Part shown: positions 1-8,374 of the stretch, piece by piece | Layout: each line of letters begins with the position of its first letter | Numbering within the stretch: position 1 is the stretch's first letter | Origin: JACDCY01 sp964350145 | Lineage (GTDB): Bacteria > Gemmatimonadota > Gemmatimonadetes > Gemmatimonadales > Gemmatimonadaceae | Length of the DNA: 64,000 nucleotides | Assembly (NCBI GenBank): GCA_964350145.1 | Contig: CAYGJL010000007.1 | Span: 1 to 64,000 of the forward strand | Direction: 5' to 3' | Notes under the pieces: model-generated | Seen by the model: only the letters and a program-made list of their open reading frames with translations | Database searches by the model: none | What the model was told of the DNA's origin: nothing | Translations under genes and position numbers: made by a program

Positions 1-471
1 CCGCGTCATCGAGTTGATGCCGGCGAGATTCTTCGTGAGCTTCTCGCGCTGCCGGCTGAACAGCAGCTGCTCCTTCTTGGTGTAGTTCTCGAAGCCGCCG
101 CCCTCTTCCGCGCCCGACTCGAGCTCCTTGAGGCGCCGCAGCTGTTTCTTGATCGTCTGGAAGTTGGTCAGCAGTCCGCCGAGCCAGCGCTCCGTGATGA
201 ACATCGCGCCGCACCGCTCCGCTTCCGCCTTCACGAGCGGCGCGAGCTGGCGCTTGGTGCAGACGAACAGGACGTTCTCGCCGCGCAGGATCACTTCGCG
301 CACGAGCTTCTGCGCCAGCTCCAGCTGCCGCAGAGTCTTCTGCAGGTCAATGATGTGGATCCCGTTCCGCTCGGCGAAGATGAACCGGCGCATCTTGGGA
401 TTCCAGCGGCGGGTCTGGTGGCCGAAGTGCACACCGGCTTCGAGCAGCTGCTCGAGATTCGGATGAGTCAT
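1..471 (-). CDS. rpsB: 30S ribosomal protein S2, C-terminus outside window
   Basis: The reverse strand from position 471 encodes the N-terminal 157 residues of ribosomal protein S2. It starts MTHPNLEQLLEAGVHFGHQ, with the family signature VHFGHQTRRWNPKM and the later GGLLTNFQTI and FSRQREKL segments. The frame is open to the left edge, so roughly the last third of the protein lies outside. It follows rpsI by 7 bases, giving the order rplM-rpsI-rpsB, and is probably in that operon. S2 binds the 30S head-body junction and is essential for translation initiation. Identification is very secure. Confidence 0.97.
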   Translation of the reverse strand, partial: MTHPNLEQLLEAGVHFGHQTRRWNPKMRRFIFAERNGIHIIDLQKTLRQLELAQKLVREVILRGENVLFVCTKRQLAPLVKAEAERCGAMFITERWLGGLLTNFQTIKKQLRRLKELESGAEEGGGFENYTKKEQLLFSRQREKLTKNLAGINSMTR

Positions 472-478
472 CGGTCGC

Positions 479-874
479 CTACCGCTTGCTGAACTGGAAC
501 TTCTTGCGCGCCTTCGGGCGGCCCGGCTTCTTGCGCTCGACCGCGCGCGCGTCGCGCGTCAGCAGTCCGAGCCCGCGCAGCTTTCTGCGGTGCGCTTCGT
601 CCATTACCACCAGGGCGCGGGCAACGGCGAGGCGCAGCGCGCCTGCCTGCCCGCTCATGCCGCCACCTTCGAGTTTGGCCTTTACGTCGAACTGGCCCAG
701 CGTATCGGTCGCCGTGAACGGCTGCTGAATCGCGCTTACGAGGGTCGGACGGGGAAAGTAATCACCCAGCGTGCGGCCGTTGACGTCCCACTTGCCGGAT
801 CCGGGGGTGATGTAGGCACGGCACACCGCTTCCTTCCGGCGGCCGATCGTGTGAGTGACTGCGGAGTCTGCCAT
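479..874 (-). CDS. rpsI: 30S ribosomal protein S9
   Basis: The 131-residue product matches ribosomal protein S9 over its whole length. It has the early IGRRKEAVCRAYITPGSGK block, the GGGMSGQAGALRLAVARAL block, and the basic tail ending FSKR that reaches the ribosomal P site. The ATG at 874 directly abuts the rplM stop, the usual L13-S9 pairing. The gene is transcribed leftward between rplM and rpsB and should share the rplM promoter. Confidence 0.98.
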   Translation of the reverse strand: MADSAVTHTIGRRKEAVCRAYITPGSGKWDVNGRTLGDYFPRPTLVSAIQQPFTATDTLGQFDVKAKLEGGGMSGQAGALRLAVARALVVMDEAHRRKLRGLGLLTRDARAVERKKPGRPKARKKFQFSKR

Positions 875-1327
875 TTACTTCGTTGAAGTGGTTTTCTTGA
901 GATCCAGAACGACGGGACTCTGCGCGATGTGCGGATGCTCAGGTCCGGGGTAAACGCGGAGCTTTCCGCGCATTGACGACTTGGCCAGGTTGGTCTTGGG
1001 CAGCATGCCGTGCACGGCCTTTTCGATGACGCGCTCGGGATGCTTGTCAAGCATCGTGGCGTACGGCATGAACCGCTCGTGGCCCATGTAACCGGTGTGC
1101 TTGAAGTACCGCTTCTGCTCGGCCTTCCGTCCGGTGACCTTGACCTTCGCGGCGTTGATGACGATGACGTTGTCGCCCGTGTCCATGTGAGGCGTGAACA
1201 TCGGCTTGTGCTTGCCGCGGATTATCTTGGCGATCTCGCTGGCCAAACGGCCGAGCACGACACCATCGGCGTCGACGATGTACCAGCGATGCTCGATGTC
1301 GGTTGGCGTTGCGGTATAAGTCTTCAT
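875..1327 (-). CDS. rplM: 50S ribosomal protein L13
   Basis: The product (150 residues) starts MKTYTATPTDIEHRWYIVDA and carries the L13 hallmarks VLGRLASEIAKIIRGKHK, the GDNVIVINAAKV block and the KRYFKHTGYMG block. An in-frame start 10 codons upstream exists, but MKTY is the conserved L13 N-terminus, so the ATG at 1327 is chosen. It is the first gene of the leftward rplM-rpsI-rpsB unit, and a promoter-like site lies about 90 bases upstream. L13 is an early-assembly protein of the 50S subunit. Confidence 0.98.
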   Translation of the reverse strand: MKTYTATPTDIEHRWYIVDADGVVLGRLASEIAKIIRGKHKPMFTPHMDTGDNVIVINAAKVKVTGRKAEQKRYFKHTGYMGHERFMPYATMLDKHPERVIEKAVHGMLPKTNLAKSSMRGKLRVYPGPEHPHIAQSPVVLDLKKTTSTK

Positions 1328-1417
1328 TAGAGATGCGAAACGGAAGCGTACGTACAAACCGCCGCCGAGCTCTGCCGGCGACGGTAATGTTTTCGGGGTG
1401 TTTTGGAGCAGACTCGT

Positions 1418-1446
1418 AAGCTACGCAACAACTTAGGCGAAGTCAA
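1418..1446 (-). promoter_or_regulatory. Candidate sigma70-type promoter for rplM-rpsI-rpsB
   Basis: Reading leftward, TTGACT (1446-1441) is followed after exactly 17 bases by TAGCTT (1423-1418). The -35 matches the consensus at five of six positions and the spacing is ideal; the -10 is weaker. It lies about 90 bases upstream of the rplM start, leaving room for a leader. This is a by-eye call. Confidence 0.5.
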
Positions 1447-1467
1447 ACCCCCGGGCCCGGCGCACGG

Positions 1468-1667
1468 CGACTGAGGACTGAGGACCCTTGCGGCCTCAGG
1501 ACTAACGGCCATCGCGGATCGGCGATTAATCGAGGACGGAGGATCGCGGAGAGAGACAACTATCTCGCCCCGTTGTTCCGCCCCATCCGCAGTCCTTAGA
1601 CCTCAATTAATCGTCGATCCGCGATTGTAGTTGGTCCTGAGGCCGCAAGGGTCCTCAGTCCTCGGTC
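1468..1667 (+). repeat. Long inverted-repeat element, copy A
   Basis: Two arms of about 75 bases (1468-1543 and 1590-1667) are near-perfect reverse complements, separated by a loop of about 46 bases. Each arm contains the core GAGGACCCTTGCGGCCTCAG, then CGCGGATC and CGATTAATCG (CGATTAATCG is itself a palindrome), and ends in GAGGACT-like heptads. The left arm reads ACGGCCATCG where the right arm (reverse complement) reads ACTACAATCG. The element sits between rplM and the DUF819 gene and encodes no protein. The same arms recur near 10.3, 39.6 and 60.4 kb. Confidence 0.93.
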
Positions 1668-1671
1668 GCCG

Positions 1672-2877
1672 CTAGGTGGCTATTGCCCCCAGCATCCACG
1701 CGCACGCCAGCGCGCCGTAGATCCCGAGAATGTAGCCGCCGACCGCCATCAGCAGTCCGACCGGCGCCATGGCGGGGTGGTAGACACCCGCGACGATCGG
1801 GGCCGACGCGGCGCCCCCAATGTTGGCCATGCTCCCGGTCGCGACGAAGAACAGCGGCGCCCGGATGAGCCGCGCCACGCCGAACAGGATCGCCGCATGG
1901 ATCGCGATCCAGAGCACTCCGGCCAGCATGTACAGCGGCGTCTGCACTATCGCCCGCAGCTCCGCCTGCGCCCCGATCGCCCCGAGCAGCAGGTACAGCG
2001 CGGTGTAGCCGATCCGCGACGCCCCCACTTCCTCGAGATCGCGCGCGCGGGTGAACGACAACAGCAGGCCGCCGGTCACCACGATCAGCACCGCCCAGGT
2101 AGTCGTGCTGATGATGGTCGGGTCGCCCAGCGTGGGCATCCTGCCCGCGGCGTACAACGAGAGCAGCGCGCCGCCGAAGCCGAGCGCTACGATCATCGCG
2201 ATGTCGCGCAGATCGCTGGGGCGCCGGCGGGCCGCGACGTCCGCCAGCCGGCGATTGGTCTCTTCGATCGCCTCGGTCCGCGCGCCGATCCGCCGGTCGA
2301 ACCGGGCCTGCCAGCCGCTGAAGAAAAGGAGAATGCCCATCCAGCCGTAACCCACGACGGTGTCCACCACGATCAGCGGGCCCAGCACGGACTGCGGCGT
2401 CCCCACGCTCTCGGCGATGGCGACCATGTTCGCCGTGCCGCCGATCCAGCTGCCTGACAGCGCCGCGAATCCCTTCCATGCGTCCGGCGGGAGAAAACCG
2501 CGGAAGACCAGGAAGGACCCGATCGCCCCGGCGATCACGCCCACCGTGCCGGCGACCATCATTATCGACGCCATCTTGCCGAGCTTGAGGATCGCCTTGA
2601 GATCGACGGTGATCATCAGCAGCAGCAGCGCGACCGGCAGTAGGTAGCGCGTCATCCACGCGTACGCCGGCGACGCCAGCGGGATGATACCGAAGGCCGT
2701 GGACAGCGTCGGAATGAAGTAGGCGTAGATCACCGGGGGAGTGACGTCGAACAGCTTCTTCAGCGGCGCAAGTCCGCTCAGCCAGAACACCACGCCCAGC
2801 ACTACCGCGATGTACGCGAACACCGCGACGGGCTCGTTGATCAGCGCCGCGGCCTGAACCGGTTGATTGGGATCCAT
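1672..2877 (-). CDS. DUF819 family membrane protein
   Basis: This 401-residue integral membrane protein has about ten hydrophobic segments and the DUF819 pattern, including GSWIGGTANMVAIAES near residue 145 and GSMANIGGAASAPIVAG near residue 350. The two halves carry similar glycine/asparagine-rich motifs, as in inverted-repeat transporters. The family is often annotated as a putative transporter, but its substrate is not established. The start lies 1 base beyond the stop of the biotin carrier gene, so it is the last gene of the leftward carboxylase operon. A role in exporting or importing a carboxylate linked to that pathway is only a guess from context. Confidence 0.85.
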   Translation of the reverse strand: MDPNQPVQAAALINEPVAVFAYIAVVLGVVFWLSGLAPLKKLFDVTPPVIYAYFIPTLSTAFGIIPLASPAYAWMTRYLLPVALLLLMITVDLKAILKLGKMASIMMVAGTVGVIAGAIGSFLVFRGFLPPDAWKGFAALSGSWIGGTANMVAIAESVGTPQSVLGPLIVVDTVVGYGWMGILLFFSGWQARFDRRIGARTEAIEETNRRLADVAARRRPSDLRDIAMIVALGFGGALLSLYAAGRMPTLGDPTIISTTTWAVLIVVTGGLLLSFTRARDLEEVGASRIGYTALYLLLGAIGAQAELRAIVQTPLYMLAGVLWIAIHAAILFGVARLIRAPLFFVATGSMANIGGAASAPIVAGVYHPAMAPVGLLMAVGGYILGIYGALACAWMLGAIAT

Positions 2878-2878
2878 G

Positions 2879-3379
2879 TTATTCCAGCTCCACGAGGATG
2901 GTGCCCTTCTCGACGGCGGTGCCCGCCGAGACTCGAATCGTCTTGACCGTTCCGGCCGACTTCGACCGCAGCTCGTTCTCCATCTTCATCGCCTCGATGG
3001 AGACGAGCGCCTGCCCCGGTGAGACGGCGTCGCCGACCTGCACGCTGATCTTGACGACGAGCCCCGGCATCGGCGCCACGAGCGGCGCGGGCCCCGCCGA
3101 CTTTTCCTGGTCCACGGAAAGCGCACGGATCGCGCGCGCGCGCTCGTCCAGTGCCTCCACTTCGTACCGATAGCCGTCCAGCCACAGCGTATAGCACCCC
3201 TTGCCGTGCCTGCGCGCCAGGACGCTGTGCACCTTGCCGTCGAGGGTGAGCAGCCGGATCGGCGTCCCGGGACGCGCTCCCTCGAGGTGCGCACTGACCG
3301 GCGCGTCCGCGTGGCTCACGCCGTCGCCGCCGAGCGTGACCGCGTGGTCCTCGCCGTTGACGGTCACGACGTATCTCAC
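2879..3379 (-). CDS. Biotin carboxyl carrier protein of acyl-CoA carboxylase
   Basis: The product (166 residues) ends in a biotinyl/lipoyl domain with the biotinylation motif EAMKMEN, where the Lys receives biotin. The APMPGLVVKI segment starts that domain near residue 93. Its N-terminal half (VNGEDHAV, LDGKVHSV, WLDGYRYEV) resembles the BT/linker region found between carboxylase and carrier domains in propionyl-CoA carboxylase alpha chains. The GTG start at 3379 overlaps the rlmD stop as GTGA. Together with the separate biotin carboxylase and carboxyltransferase genes of this operon it should form a propionyl- or acetyl-CoA carboxylase. Confidence 0.9.
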   Translation of the reverse strand: MRYVVTVNGEDHAVTLGGDGVSHADAPVSAHLEGARPGTPIRLLTLDGKVHSVLARRHGKGCYTLWLDGYRYEVEALDERARAIRALSVDQEKSAGPAPLVAPMPGLVVKISVQVGDAVSPGQALVSIEAMKMENELRSKSAGTVKTIRVSAGTAVEKGTILVELE

Positions 3380-4608
3380 GACACGAGCTCGCAGACGGTC
3401 TCGACGTGCGCGGTCTGCGGAAACATGTCGAACGCGACTACCCCGGCGATTTTGTACGACGGCAAGCGCGATATGTCGCGCGCGAGCGTCGCGGGATTGC
3501 AGCTCACATAGATGACGGCACGCGGCTTCGGCACTGCGGCCTCGAGCGTCGCGCAGACCTTCTCGTCGATTCCCGCGCGCGGCGGATTCAACAGCACCAC
3601 GTCGGCCGGAAGTGATTCGGGCAGCTCGTCCTCGACCCGGCCCCGTACTGCGCGCGATCCTTCGGGCAGGTACCGGGCGCACCAGTCCGAGGCGAGCTGG
3701 TCGAGCTCGATCGCGGTGACGACTGCTCCTGACTGCGCCAGCGGGATGGCGGTGGCGCCCGCGCCGGAGTAGGCGTCCACGACCCGCGCAGGCTCGTGCG
3801 ACCGCGCGCGCGCGACGACGTGCGCGTGTAGCTCGGCGGCAACCGCTGGATTCACCTGCGCGAACGCGATGCCGGGCTGCCTGCGCGAGCCCGGCGCCTC
3901 CCGGCTGAGCAGCAGCGTGGGGCCGCGGCCGTCCTGCTCCCACCACAGGTCCGAGAGAGATGGAACCGCCGCGAAGAATTCCTCGGCCGTGGTCCAGCGC
4001 GTGCCGCCCTCGAGCGAGAAGGTGTACGCTCCTTCGGCGAGCCGCACGCTCCCGCGCAGCTCGGCCACGTCGGGAAAGAACGCCGCCGCGGCCAGCACAT
4101 CACGCCAGACGCGCACCACTCCGCGTTCCGTGATGGGGCAGTCAGCGAGCGAGAACACGCGCGAGGGATCGTCGTACGCGCGCAAGCCCGCGATCCAGTT
4201 GCCGCCGCGGCGGCGGATGGCCAGCGTCAACTTCGTGCGGTAGCGCCATTCGCTCGAGCTCGGGCGAACCTCCGGCGCGGACAGCTGTCGCTTCCCGATG
4301 CGCTCGATGGCGTCGCGGATGATGCGCTGCTTGGCCTCGAGCTGGCTGCGATACATGATGTGCTGGAGCTGGCACCCGCCGCATCGGTCGCGCGCATAGT
4401 GCGGGCACGGCGGATCGGTGCGATCGGGCGACGGGCGAGTCACGGTGCGGAGCGTTCCGCGCGCGAACTGTCCCCTGCCCGCGATGCTCGCCGTGACGAT
4501 GTCGCCGGCCGCCGTACGCGGCACGAACACCACGAGCCCATTGCTGCGGCCGACTCCGTCGCCGCCGGCTGCGATCGAATCTACGGCGAGCGTCACCACG
4601 GGACTCAT
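3376..4608 (-). CDS. rlmD: 23S rRNA m5U methyltransferase, RlmD/RumA type
   Basis: The 410-residue protein has the TRAM-domain start (TLAVDSIAAGGDGVGR) and an FeS cluster motif, CPHYARDRCGGC plus a later DCPI cysteine. It also has the RNA m5U methyltransferase motifs FAQVNPAV, DAYSGAGATAI, LNPPRAG and the catalytic VSCNPATLARD. RlmD-type enzymes methylate a uridine of 23S rRNA (U1939 in E. coli) with S-adenosylmethionine; the exact target here is inferred. The ATG at 4608 overlaps the biotin carboxylase stop as ATGA, and its own stop overlaps the carrier gene as GTGA. An rRNA-modification gene is thus locked between two carboxylase subunit genes. Confidence 0.92.
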   Translation of the reverse strand: MSPVVTLAVDSIAAGGDGVGRSNGLVVFVPRTAAGDIVTASIAGRGQFARGTLRTVTRPSPDRTDPPCPHYARDRCGGCQLQHIMYRSQLEAKQRIIRDAIERIGKRQLSAPEVRPSSSEWRYRTKLTLAIRRRGGNWIAGLRAYDDPSRVFSLADCPITERGVVRVWRDVLAAAAFFPDVAELRGSVRLAEGAYTFSLEGGTRWTTAEEFFAAVPSLSDLWWEQDGRGPTLLLSREAPGSRRQPGIAFAQVNPAVAAELHAHVVARARSHEPARVVDAYSGAGATAIPLAQSGAVVTAIELDQLASDWCARYLPEGSRAVRGRVEDELPESLPADVVLLNPPRAGIDEKVCATLEAAVPKPRAVIYVSCNPATLARDISRLPSYKIAGVVAFDMFPQTAHVETVCELVS

Positions 4609-6107
4609 TCGCGCAGCGCATCGAGGCGCGCCGCTCGCTTCCACTGATCGCCGGACGTCACCGCGGTCACCGCGGGCCTGCGGCCGAGCCTGTCTTCTTC
4701 CGCGAGAAAGGCCGCCGCCAGCGCCGCGGCGCGTGCGCCTTTGGCGGGCGGCGAGACGGCGATAAGCGAGTCCAGCCTCCGCTCCAGCCACTGGATGTCG
4801 AATTCGCCGCGGCGAAACTCCGCGTCCTCCATGAGCCGCAGGTGAAAGTCGCGCGACGTCTCGACGCCGTCCACGGTGAGCTCGAGCAGGGCGCGGTGCA
4901 TGCGCGCCACCGCCTGCGGCCGGTCCTCGCCCCAGACGATGAGCTTCGCGAGCATCGGATCGTAGTGCAGCCCGATTTCCGTTCCCGCCTCGATCCCCCC
5001 GTCCCAGCGCACGCCGGGCCCGCTGGGCACGCGCAGATACTCCACGATTCCCGTCGAGGGCAGGAACCCGTTCGCCGGATCTTCGCTGGTGATCCTGCAC
5101 TCGATTGCCCAGCCGCGCGGCTCGAGCTGGTTCTGCGCGAACGGAAGCTTCTCGCCCGCCGCGATCCGGATCTGCCACTGGACGATGTCAATGTCGGTGA
5201 CGAGCTCGGTGACCGGATGCTCCACCTGCAGCCGCGTGTTCATCTCCAGGAAGTAGAACTTCCCATCCGCGTCCAGCAGAAACTCGCAGGTACCGGCGTT
5301 GACGTAGCCGGCCGCGCTCGCCACGCGCACGGCGGTCTCGCCCATAGCGCGTCGCAGCTCGGGCGACACCGCGACGCTCGGCGCCTCCTCCACCATCTTC
5401 TGGTGGCGCCGCTGGAGCGAGCATTCGCGCTCGCCGAGCGAGAGGACCGTGCCGTGCGAGTCCGCGAGAATCTGGATCTCCACATGCCGCGGCCGGGAGA
5501 TGTACTTCTCCAGGTACACGGCGTCGTCGCCGAACGCGGCCTTGGCTTCACGAGCCGCCGCGCCCAACGCGGCCTCTATCTCGCCGCCGTCGCGCACCAC
5601 GCGCATTCCCTTCCCGCCTCCGCCGGCGGCGGCCTTGAGCAGCACGGGATAGCCGAACTCGTCGGCTGCTTTCCTGGCGGCAGCCGCGCTCGCGAGCGCG
5701 CCGTCGGTGCCGGGCACGACCGGGACCGAGTTCTGGATCGCAAGCGAGCGTGCGGCTGTTTTGCTGCCCATCGCCGCGATCGCGTCCGGCGGCGGTCCGA
5801 TGAACACGAGACCCGCGTCCTGCACCGCGCGCGCGAACCATTCACGCTCCGCGAGGAAGCCGTACCCCGGATGGATCGCCTGCGCGCCGGTCCGCAGCGC
5901 CGCCTCGATGATCCTGTCGCCCAGCAGGTAGCTCTCGGCGGAAGGGGCGGGCCCGATGTTGACAGCCTCGTCAGCGGCGCGCGTGTGGGGGGCGCCCGCG
6001 TCCGCGTCGCTGTAAACGGCGACCGACGCTACGCCGAGCTCGCGGCACGCCCGCACGATCCTGAGCGCGATCTCGCCGCGGTTCGCGACGAGCACTTTGT
6101 CAAACAC
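4605..6107 (-). CDS. Biotin carboxylase subunit (AccC/PccA-like)
   Basis: This 500-residue ATP-grasp enzyme starts MFDKVLVANRGEIALRI. It carries the ATP-binding KAAAGGGGKGMR loop near residue 160, the EMNTRLQVEHPVTE catalytic segment near 288, and the C-terminal biotin carboxylase domain. It carboxylates biotin on the carrier protein using bicarbonate and ATP. Its length fits a stand-alone biotin carboxylase plus a short C-terminal extension, and the carrier is encoded separately at 2879-3379. Context with a PccB-like carboxyltransferase favours propionyl-CoA or a broad acyl-CoA substrate. It starts 3 bases after the PagL-like gene. Confidence 0.93.
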   Translation of the reverse strand: MFDKVLVANRGEIALRIVRACRELGVASVAVYSDADAGAPHTRAADEAVNIGPAPSAESYLLGDRIIEAALRTGAQAIHPGYGFLAEREWFARAVQDAGLVFIGPPPDAIAAMGSKTAARSLAIQNSVPVVPGTDGALASAAAARKAADEFGYPVLLKAAAGGGGKGMRVVRDGGEIEAALGAAAREAKAAFGDDAVYLEKYISRPRHVEIQILADSHGTVLSLGERECSLQRRHQKMVEEAPSVAVSPELRRAMGETAVRVASAAGYVNAGTCEFLLDADGKFYFLEMNTRLQVEHPVTELVTDIDIVQWQIRIAAGEKLPFAQNQLEPRGWAIECRITSEDPANGFLPSTGIVEYLRVPSGPGVRWDGGIEAGTEIGLHYDPMLAKLIVWGEDRPQAVARMHRALLELTVDGVETSRDFHLRLMEDAEFRRGEFDIQWLERRLDSLIAVSPPAKGARAAALAAAFLAEEDRLGRRPAVTAVTSGDQWKRAARLDALRE

Positions 6108-6110
6108 GCG

Positions 6111-6827
6111 TTACCGCTGCGCCCGTTGGCGGACCGTTCGCGTGAACCCGGCGTAGATCACCCGCGTATCGAGGCCGGGATTGGCGGGGCCGGTGTTCGC
6201 GTTCGACGTGTGATTGTGGCGCACACCGGCGAGCAGCGCGCCCGATCGTCCGAGGCGCACCTGAACGCCTGCCGTGACGTCGCCCATGAAGTTCAGCCGT
6301 TTTTCACCCGGGTCCGGAACCGGCCGGTCGTACATGGCCGCGCCGGCGCTCGCCCCCAGGACCAGCTGCACGCGCTCGCCGGCGAACGCGCGCAGCTGCA
6401 GACCGACCGGAGTCACGCCGTACCCGCGCACGGTCGCGGTCTCCATCAGCTCGTCGGTGCTGCAGCGGTTGAATGAGTCGCAGGTGCGCTGCTCACGATA
6501 TGCGATCGGAATGTTCGTGGAGCGGATTAGGGGGATCATGTCCACGTAATAGTCGAGGGCGAACAGCCGTGACGCCGAGAGCTGCCGGCCAAAGCGGACG
6601 CCCAGCATCTGCACGTCGCGATACCGCTCGCCATGCCGCGTGTCGAAGCCCGAGTGATTCGCCATGGCGCCCCACATGCCGACCCACCACGGACCCGCGG
6701 TCGAAGGCCGCGCGGGCGGAAGCGTGACGCCTGCGGAGCCCTTCGCGGTCGCCGAATCGGGCAGCGCGGATGCCGCCGCGGGCGCGAGCCAACAGCCAAC
6801 AGCCAATAGCCAACAGCTTTTTGTCAC
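6111..6827 (-). CDS. PagL-like lipid A 3-O-deacylase (acyloxyacyl hydrolase)
   Basis: The product (238 residues) has a hydrophobic signal peptide (residues 3-20) and a beta-barrel pattern of alternating strands. Near the C-terminus is a HNHTSNAN motif, which matches the catalytic His-x-Ser-Asn of the PagL family. PagL removes the 3-O acyl chain of lipid A in the outer membrane. The GTG start at 6827 overlaps the carboxyltransferase stop as GTGA. Four tandem heptamers occupy codons 5-14 within the signal peptide, so slippage could turn the gene off. Its presence inside an acyl-CoA carboxylase operon hints at a link between lipid supply and LPS remodelling, which is inference. Confidence 0.75.
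   Translation of the reverse strand: MTKSCWLLAVGCWLAPAAASALPDSATAKGSAGVTLPPARPSTAGPWWVGMWGAMANHSGFDTRHGERYRDVQMLGVRFGRQLSASRLFALDYYVDMIPLIRSTNIPIAYREQRTCDSFNRCSTDELMETATVRGYGVTPVGLQLRAFAGERVQLVLGASAGAAMYDRPVPDPGEKRLNFMGDVTAGVQVRLGRSGALLAGVRHNHTSNANTGPANPGLDTRVIYAGFTRTVRQRAQR
6787..6817 (-). repeat. Tandem heptamer repeat in the PagL-like signal peptide
   Basis: On the coding strand the unit TTGGCTR is repeated four times, with last bases A, G, G and C. On the plus strand it reads AGCCAAC, AGCCAAC, AGCCAAT, AGCCAAC followed by AGC. The tract begins about 10 bases inside the gene. Because 7 is not a multiple of 3, gain or loss of one unit would shift the frame. Confidence 0.85.
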
Positions 6828-8374
6828 AGCGGAATGTTCCCGTGCTTCTTCGGCGGATTCTTGTCGCGCTTGTTCTCGAGCGACTCCAGCGCGTCGATCA
6901 GCCGCGGCCGCGTCTCGCGCGGATCGATGATGTCGTCCAGATAGCCGCGCCCCGCCGCGATGTACGGATGCGCGAACATCTCGCGGTATTCCTCGATCTT
7001 CGCGTCGGTCGCCTTCTCCTGGTCGTCGCTCTCCGCGAGCTCCTTCCGGAAGAGAACCTCCACGGCGCCCTTGGGTCCCATCACCGCGATCTCCGCGGTG
7101 GGCCACGCGACGTTGTAATCGCCGCGGATGTGCTTGGAGCTCATGACGTCGTACGCGCCGCCGTACGCCTTGCGCGTAATGACCGTGAGCTTGGGGACGG
7201 TCGCCTCGCAGTACGCGTACAGCAGTTTGGCGCCGTGCTTGATTATCCCGCCGTGCTCCTGGCCAACGCCCGGCAGGAATCCGGGCACGTCCTCGAACGT
7301 CACCACCGGGATGTTGAATGCGTCGCAGAAGCGGATGAACCGCGCCGCCTTGATGGACGCGTTGATGTCGAGCACGCCCGCGAGCACGGCCGGCTGATTG
7401 GCCACGATCCCGACGCTGTAGCCGCCGAGGTGCGCGAAGCCGCAGATGATGTTGCCGGCGAAGTCCGGCTGGATCTCGAAGAACTCGCCGCCGTCCACCA
7501 CCCGTCGCAGGACCTCGTGCATGTCGTACGGCTTGTTCGGGTTGTCGGGAACGATGTCGAGCAGCGCTTCGTCGCGGCGGTCGCGCGGATCCGACACGGG
7601 GCCGCGCGGCGGATCGGACACGTTGTTCGATGGAAGGAAGCGGAGCAGATCGCGGATCGCCTGGATGCAGGCGGGCTCGGAGTCGAAGGCGCAGTGCGCC
7701 ACTCCGGACGTGGCGGCGTGCGTGTCCGCGCCGCCGAGCTGCTCCATGGTGACGTCCTCGTGCGTCACCGTCTTCACCACGTTCGGCCCGGTGACGAACA
7801 TGTACGAGGTGCCGCGCACCATGAACGTGAAGTCGGTGATGGCGGGCGAGTACACCGCCCCGCCGGCGCACGGTCCGAGGATCGCCGAGATCTGCGGCAC
7901 CACGCCGGACGCGAGCGTGTTGCGCAGGAAGATCTCCGCGTACCCGCCGAGCGACACGACGCCCTCCTGAATCCGCGCTCCGCCGGAATCGTTCAGGCCG
8001 ATGACCGGCGCGCCGTTGCGCACGGCCAGATCCATGATCTTGCAGATCTTCTCGGCGAACGATTCCGACAGCGAGCCGCCGAACACCGTGAAGTCCTGCG
8101 AGAAGACGTACACGAGGCGACCATCCACGCGGCCATGGCCCGTGACCACGCCGTCGCCGAAAACCTTCTGCTTGTCGAGGCCGAAGTCCGTGGACCGGTG
8201 CACGACGAAGCGGTCGAGCTCGACGAACGTGCCGGCGTCGAGCAGCAAGTCGAGGCGCTCGCGCGCGGAGAGCTTGCCTTTCGCGTGCTGCGCCCTGACG
8301 CGCGCGTCTCCGCCGCCCTGTTCGGATTCGGCGCGGCGCTTCTCCAGGAGCTCCAGCTTTTCACGCATGGTCAT
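6824..8374 (-). CDS. Acyl-CoA carboxylase carboxyltransferase subunit (PccB-like)
   Basis: The 516-residue protein has the two-domain carboxyltransferase fold. In order it shows ARERLDLLLDAGTF, LNDSGGARIQEGV, the oxyanion-hole GPCAGGAVYSPAITDF, then EDVPGFLPGVGQEHGGII and RKAYGGAYDVM. It transfers the carboxyl group from biotin to acyl-CoA, most likely propionyl-CoA given its close resemblance to PccB/MmdA chains. The start MTMREK at 8374 is chosen because it overlaps the upstream hydrolase stop as ATGA. The biotin carboxylase and carrier are encoded downstream in the same operon. Confidence 0.93.
   Translation of the reverse strand: MTMREKLELLEKRRAESEQGGGDARVRAQHAKGKLSARERLDLLLDAGTFVELDRFVVHRSTDFGLDKQKVFGDGVVTGHGRVDGRLVYVFSQDFTVFGGSLSESFAEKICKIMDLAVRNGAPVIGLNDSGGARIQEGVVSLGGYAEIFLRNTLASGVVPQISAILGPCAGGAVYSPAITDFTFMVRGTSYMFVTGPNVVKTVTHEDVTMEQLGGADTHAATSGVAHCAFDSEPACIQAIRDLLRFLPSNNVSDPPRGPVSDPRDRRDEALLDIVPDNPNKPYDMHEVLRRVVDGGEFFEIQPDFAGNIICGFAHLGGYSVGIVANQPAVLAGVLDINASIKAARFIRFCDAFNIPVVTFEDVPGFLPGVGQEHGGIIKHGAKLLYAYCEATVPKLTVITRKAYGGAYDVMSSKHIRGDYNVAWPTAEIAVMGPKGAVEVLFRKELAESDDQEKATDAKIEEYREMFAHPYIAAGRGYLDDIIDPRETRPRLIDALESLENKRDKNPPKKHGNIPL

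Noticed and set aside
4842..6476. Long open frame (544 codons) on the plus strand opposite the biotin carboxylase gene
   Set aside because: It is Arg/His/Ala-rich with no domain pattern and mirrors the high-GC third positions of the real minus-strand gene.
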